From an uncultured Collinsella sp. (GTDB lineage: Bacteria; Actinomycetota; Coriobacteriia; Coriobacteriales; Coriobacteriaceae), in NCBI GenBank assembly GCA_900551015.1, contig URUI01000091.1, positions 1 to 6,314 of the forward strand: DNA of 6,314 nt, given 5' to 3'. Shown here one piece after another: positions 6,061-6,314 of this stretch (position 1 is the first letter of the stretch; the number at the start of each line of letters is the position of its first letter). Position numbers and translations under genes: made by a program. The notes below the pieces were generated by a model, which made no database searches, was not told the origin of the DNA, and was given only the letters and a program-made list of their open reading frames with translations.

Positions 6061-6117
6061 CGGCACTTGGGGACGTTCCTTTTCTGCCGGCACCCAGGGA
6101 CACTCCTTGCTCTGACC
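6061..6117. repeat. Imperfect tandem repeat, REP-like
   Basis: Two adjacent units begin CGGCAC at 6061 and 6088. They continue as TTGGGGACGTTCCTT and CCAGGGACACTCCTT, then run into similar TTCTGCC and CTCTGACC ends. At the junction is the palindrome TGCCGGCA (6085-6092). The sequence is non-coding, GC-rich and sits between two transcription units, like small repetitive extragenic elements. Whether other copies exist in the genome cannot be seen here. Confidence 0.55.
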
Positions 6118-6127
6118 CCTTTGCACC

Positions 6128-6161
6128 AAAAAAGGGCCCCGAGCGTAGTTGCTCGGGGCCC
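6128..6161 (-). terminator. Intrinsic terminator of the RG-rich protein gene
   Basis: The arms GGGCCCCGAGC (6134-6144) and GCTCGGGGCCC (6151-6161) are perfect 11-bp complements with a 6-base loop. On the minus strand six U's follow directly (6128-6133). It lies 33 bases beyond the stop codon at 6195. It insulates the sugar operon from the upstream gene. Confidence 0.92.
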
Positions 6162-6194
6162 AAATTCATCTCGCCTTACCGCGCGACACGTGTG

Positions 6195-6314
6195 TTACTT
6201 GCGCTTGCCGCCGCCGTCACCGGGGCGACGGGAGCTGCCGCCGCGCTTGCCGCCACGGTTGTTACCATAGCTGCCACGGTTATCGCGACCGCCGGCACGA
6301 CCGCCGCGGGAGCC
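6195..6314 (-). CDS. C-terminal Arg-Gly-rich tail of a probable RNA-binding protein (5' part outside window)
   Basis: Only the last 39 residues and the TAA stop are visible. They are dominated by Gly, Arg, Ser, Asn and Lys, with repeated RGG-type units (SRGGRAGG, NRGGKRGGSS) and a basic end (GGGKRK). Tails of this kind occur on cold-shock DEAD-box RNA helicases and some other bacterial RNA-binding proteins, where they bind RNA non-specifically. A DEAD-box helicase is my best guess for a Coriobacteriia genome, but no catalytic motif is in view. The strong terminator downstream supports this as a true gene end. Confidence 0.7.
   Translation of the reverse strand, partial: GSRGGRAGGRDNRGSYGNNRGGKRGGSSRRPGDGGGKRK

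Noticed and set aside
5929..6129. 66-codon minus-strand open frame in the operon leader
   Set aside because: It covers the tandem repeat, the promoter and the RAT-like site, lacks a good ribosome site and has no recognisable protein character.
6067..6270. 67-codon plus-strand open frame at the right end
   Set aside because: It runs through the terminator and the antisense of the RG-rich tail; its Pro/Arg-rich content is a by-product of that sequence.

Overview
The window looks like a chromosomal segment of a GC-rich anaerobic, fermentative actinobacterium, most likely a gut Coriobacteriia such as Collinsella. That placement is an inference from base composition, codon use and the combination of PTS sugar genes with an NAD(P)-linked iron-sulfur flavoprotein; no rRNA or other marker gene is present. 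Every gene I can support lies on the minus strand, so the biology reads from right to left.

At the right edge (6195-6314) is the last part of a protein with an Arg-Gly-rich tail, typical of RNA helicases and other RNA-binding proteins. It is closed by a textbook intrinsic terminator (6128-6161). Next come a small tandem, REP-like repeat (6061-6117), a pair of CGGTATTT boxes 21 bp apart, and a candidate promoter (-35 near 6006-6011, -10 at 5984-5989).

This promoter appears to drive a four-gene alpha-glucoside operon: a glucose-family PTS EIIA protein (5334-5846), a LicT/BglG-type PRD antiterminator (4461-5315), an alpha-glucoside EIICB permease (2745-4361) and a GH4 6-phospho-alpha-glucosidase (1359-2741). 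The untranslated leader, just after the predicted start of transcription, holds a sequence closely resembling a ribonucleic antiterminator (RAT). Its 3' part is shared with one arm of a downstream stem, so the two folds exclude each other. The simplest reading is a self-controlled catabolic unit. Sugar is taken up and phosphorylated through EIIA, EIIB and EIIC, and the GH4 enzyme splits the 6'-phospho-disaccharide. The antiterminator senses PTS phosphorylation through its four conserved histidines and opens the leader of its own operon.

A 16-bp perfect hairpin (1289-1326) follows the glucosidase gene and separates the operon from the last gene. That gene (1-1102, cut by the left edge) encodes a redox protein joining a NuoF-like [4Fe-4S] domain to a glutamate-synthase-small-subunit-like flavoprotein. 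I see no insertion sequence, CRISPR array, tRNA or rRNA.

I found no wholly new system. The most interesting item is the RAT/terminator leader wired to an alpha-glucoside operon that carries its own EIIA.
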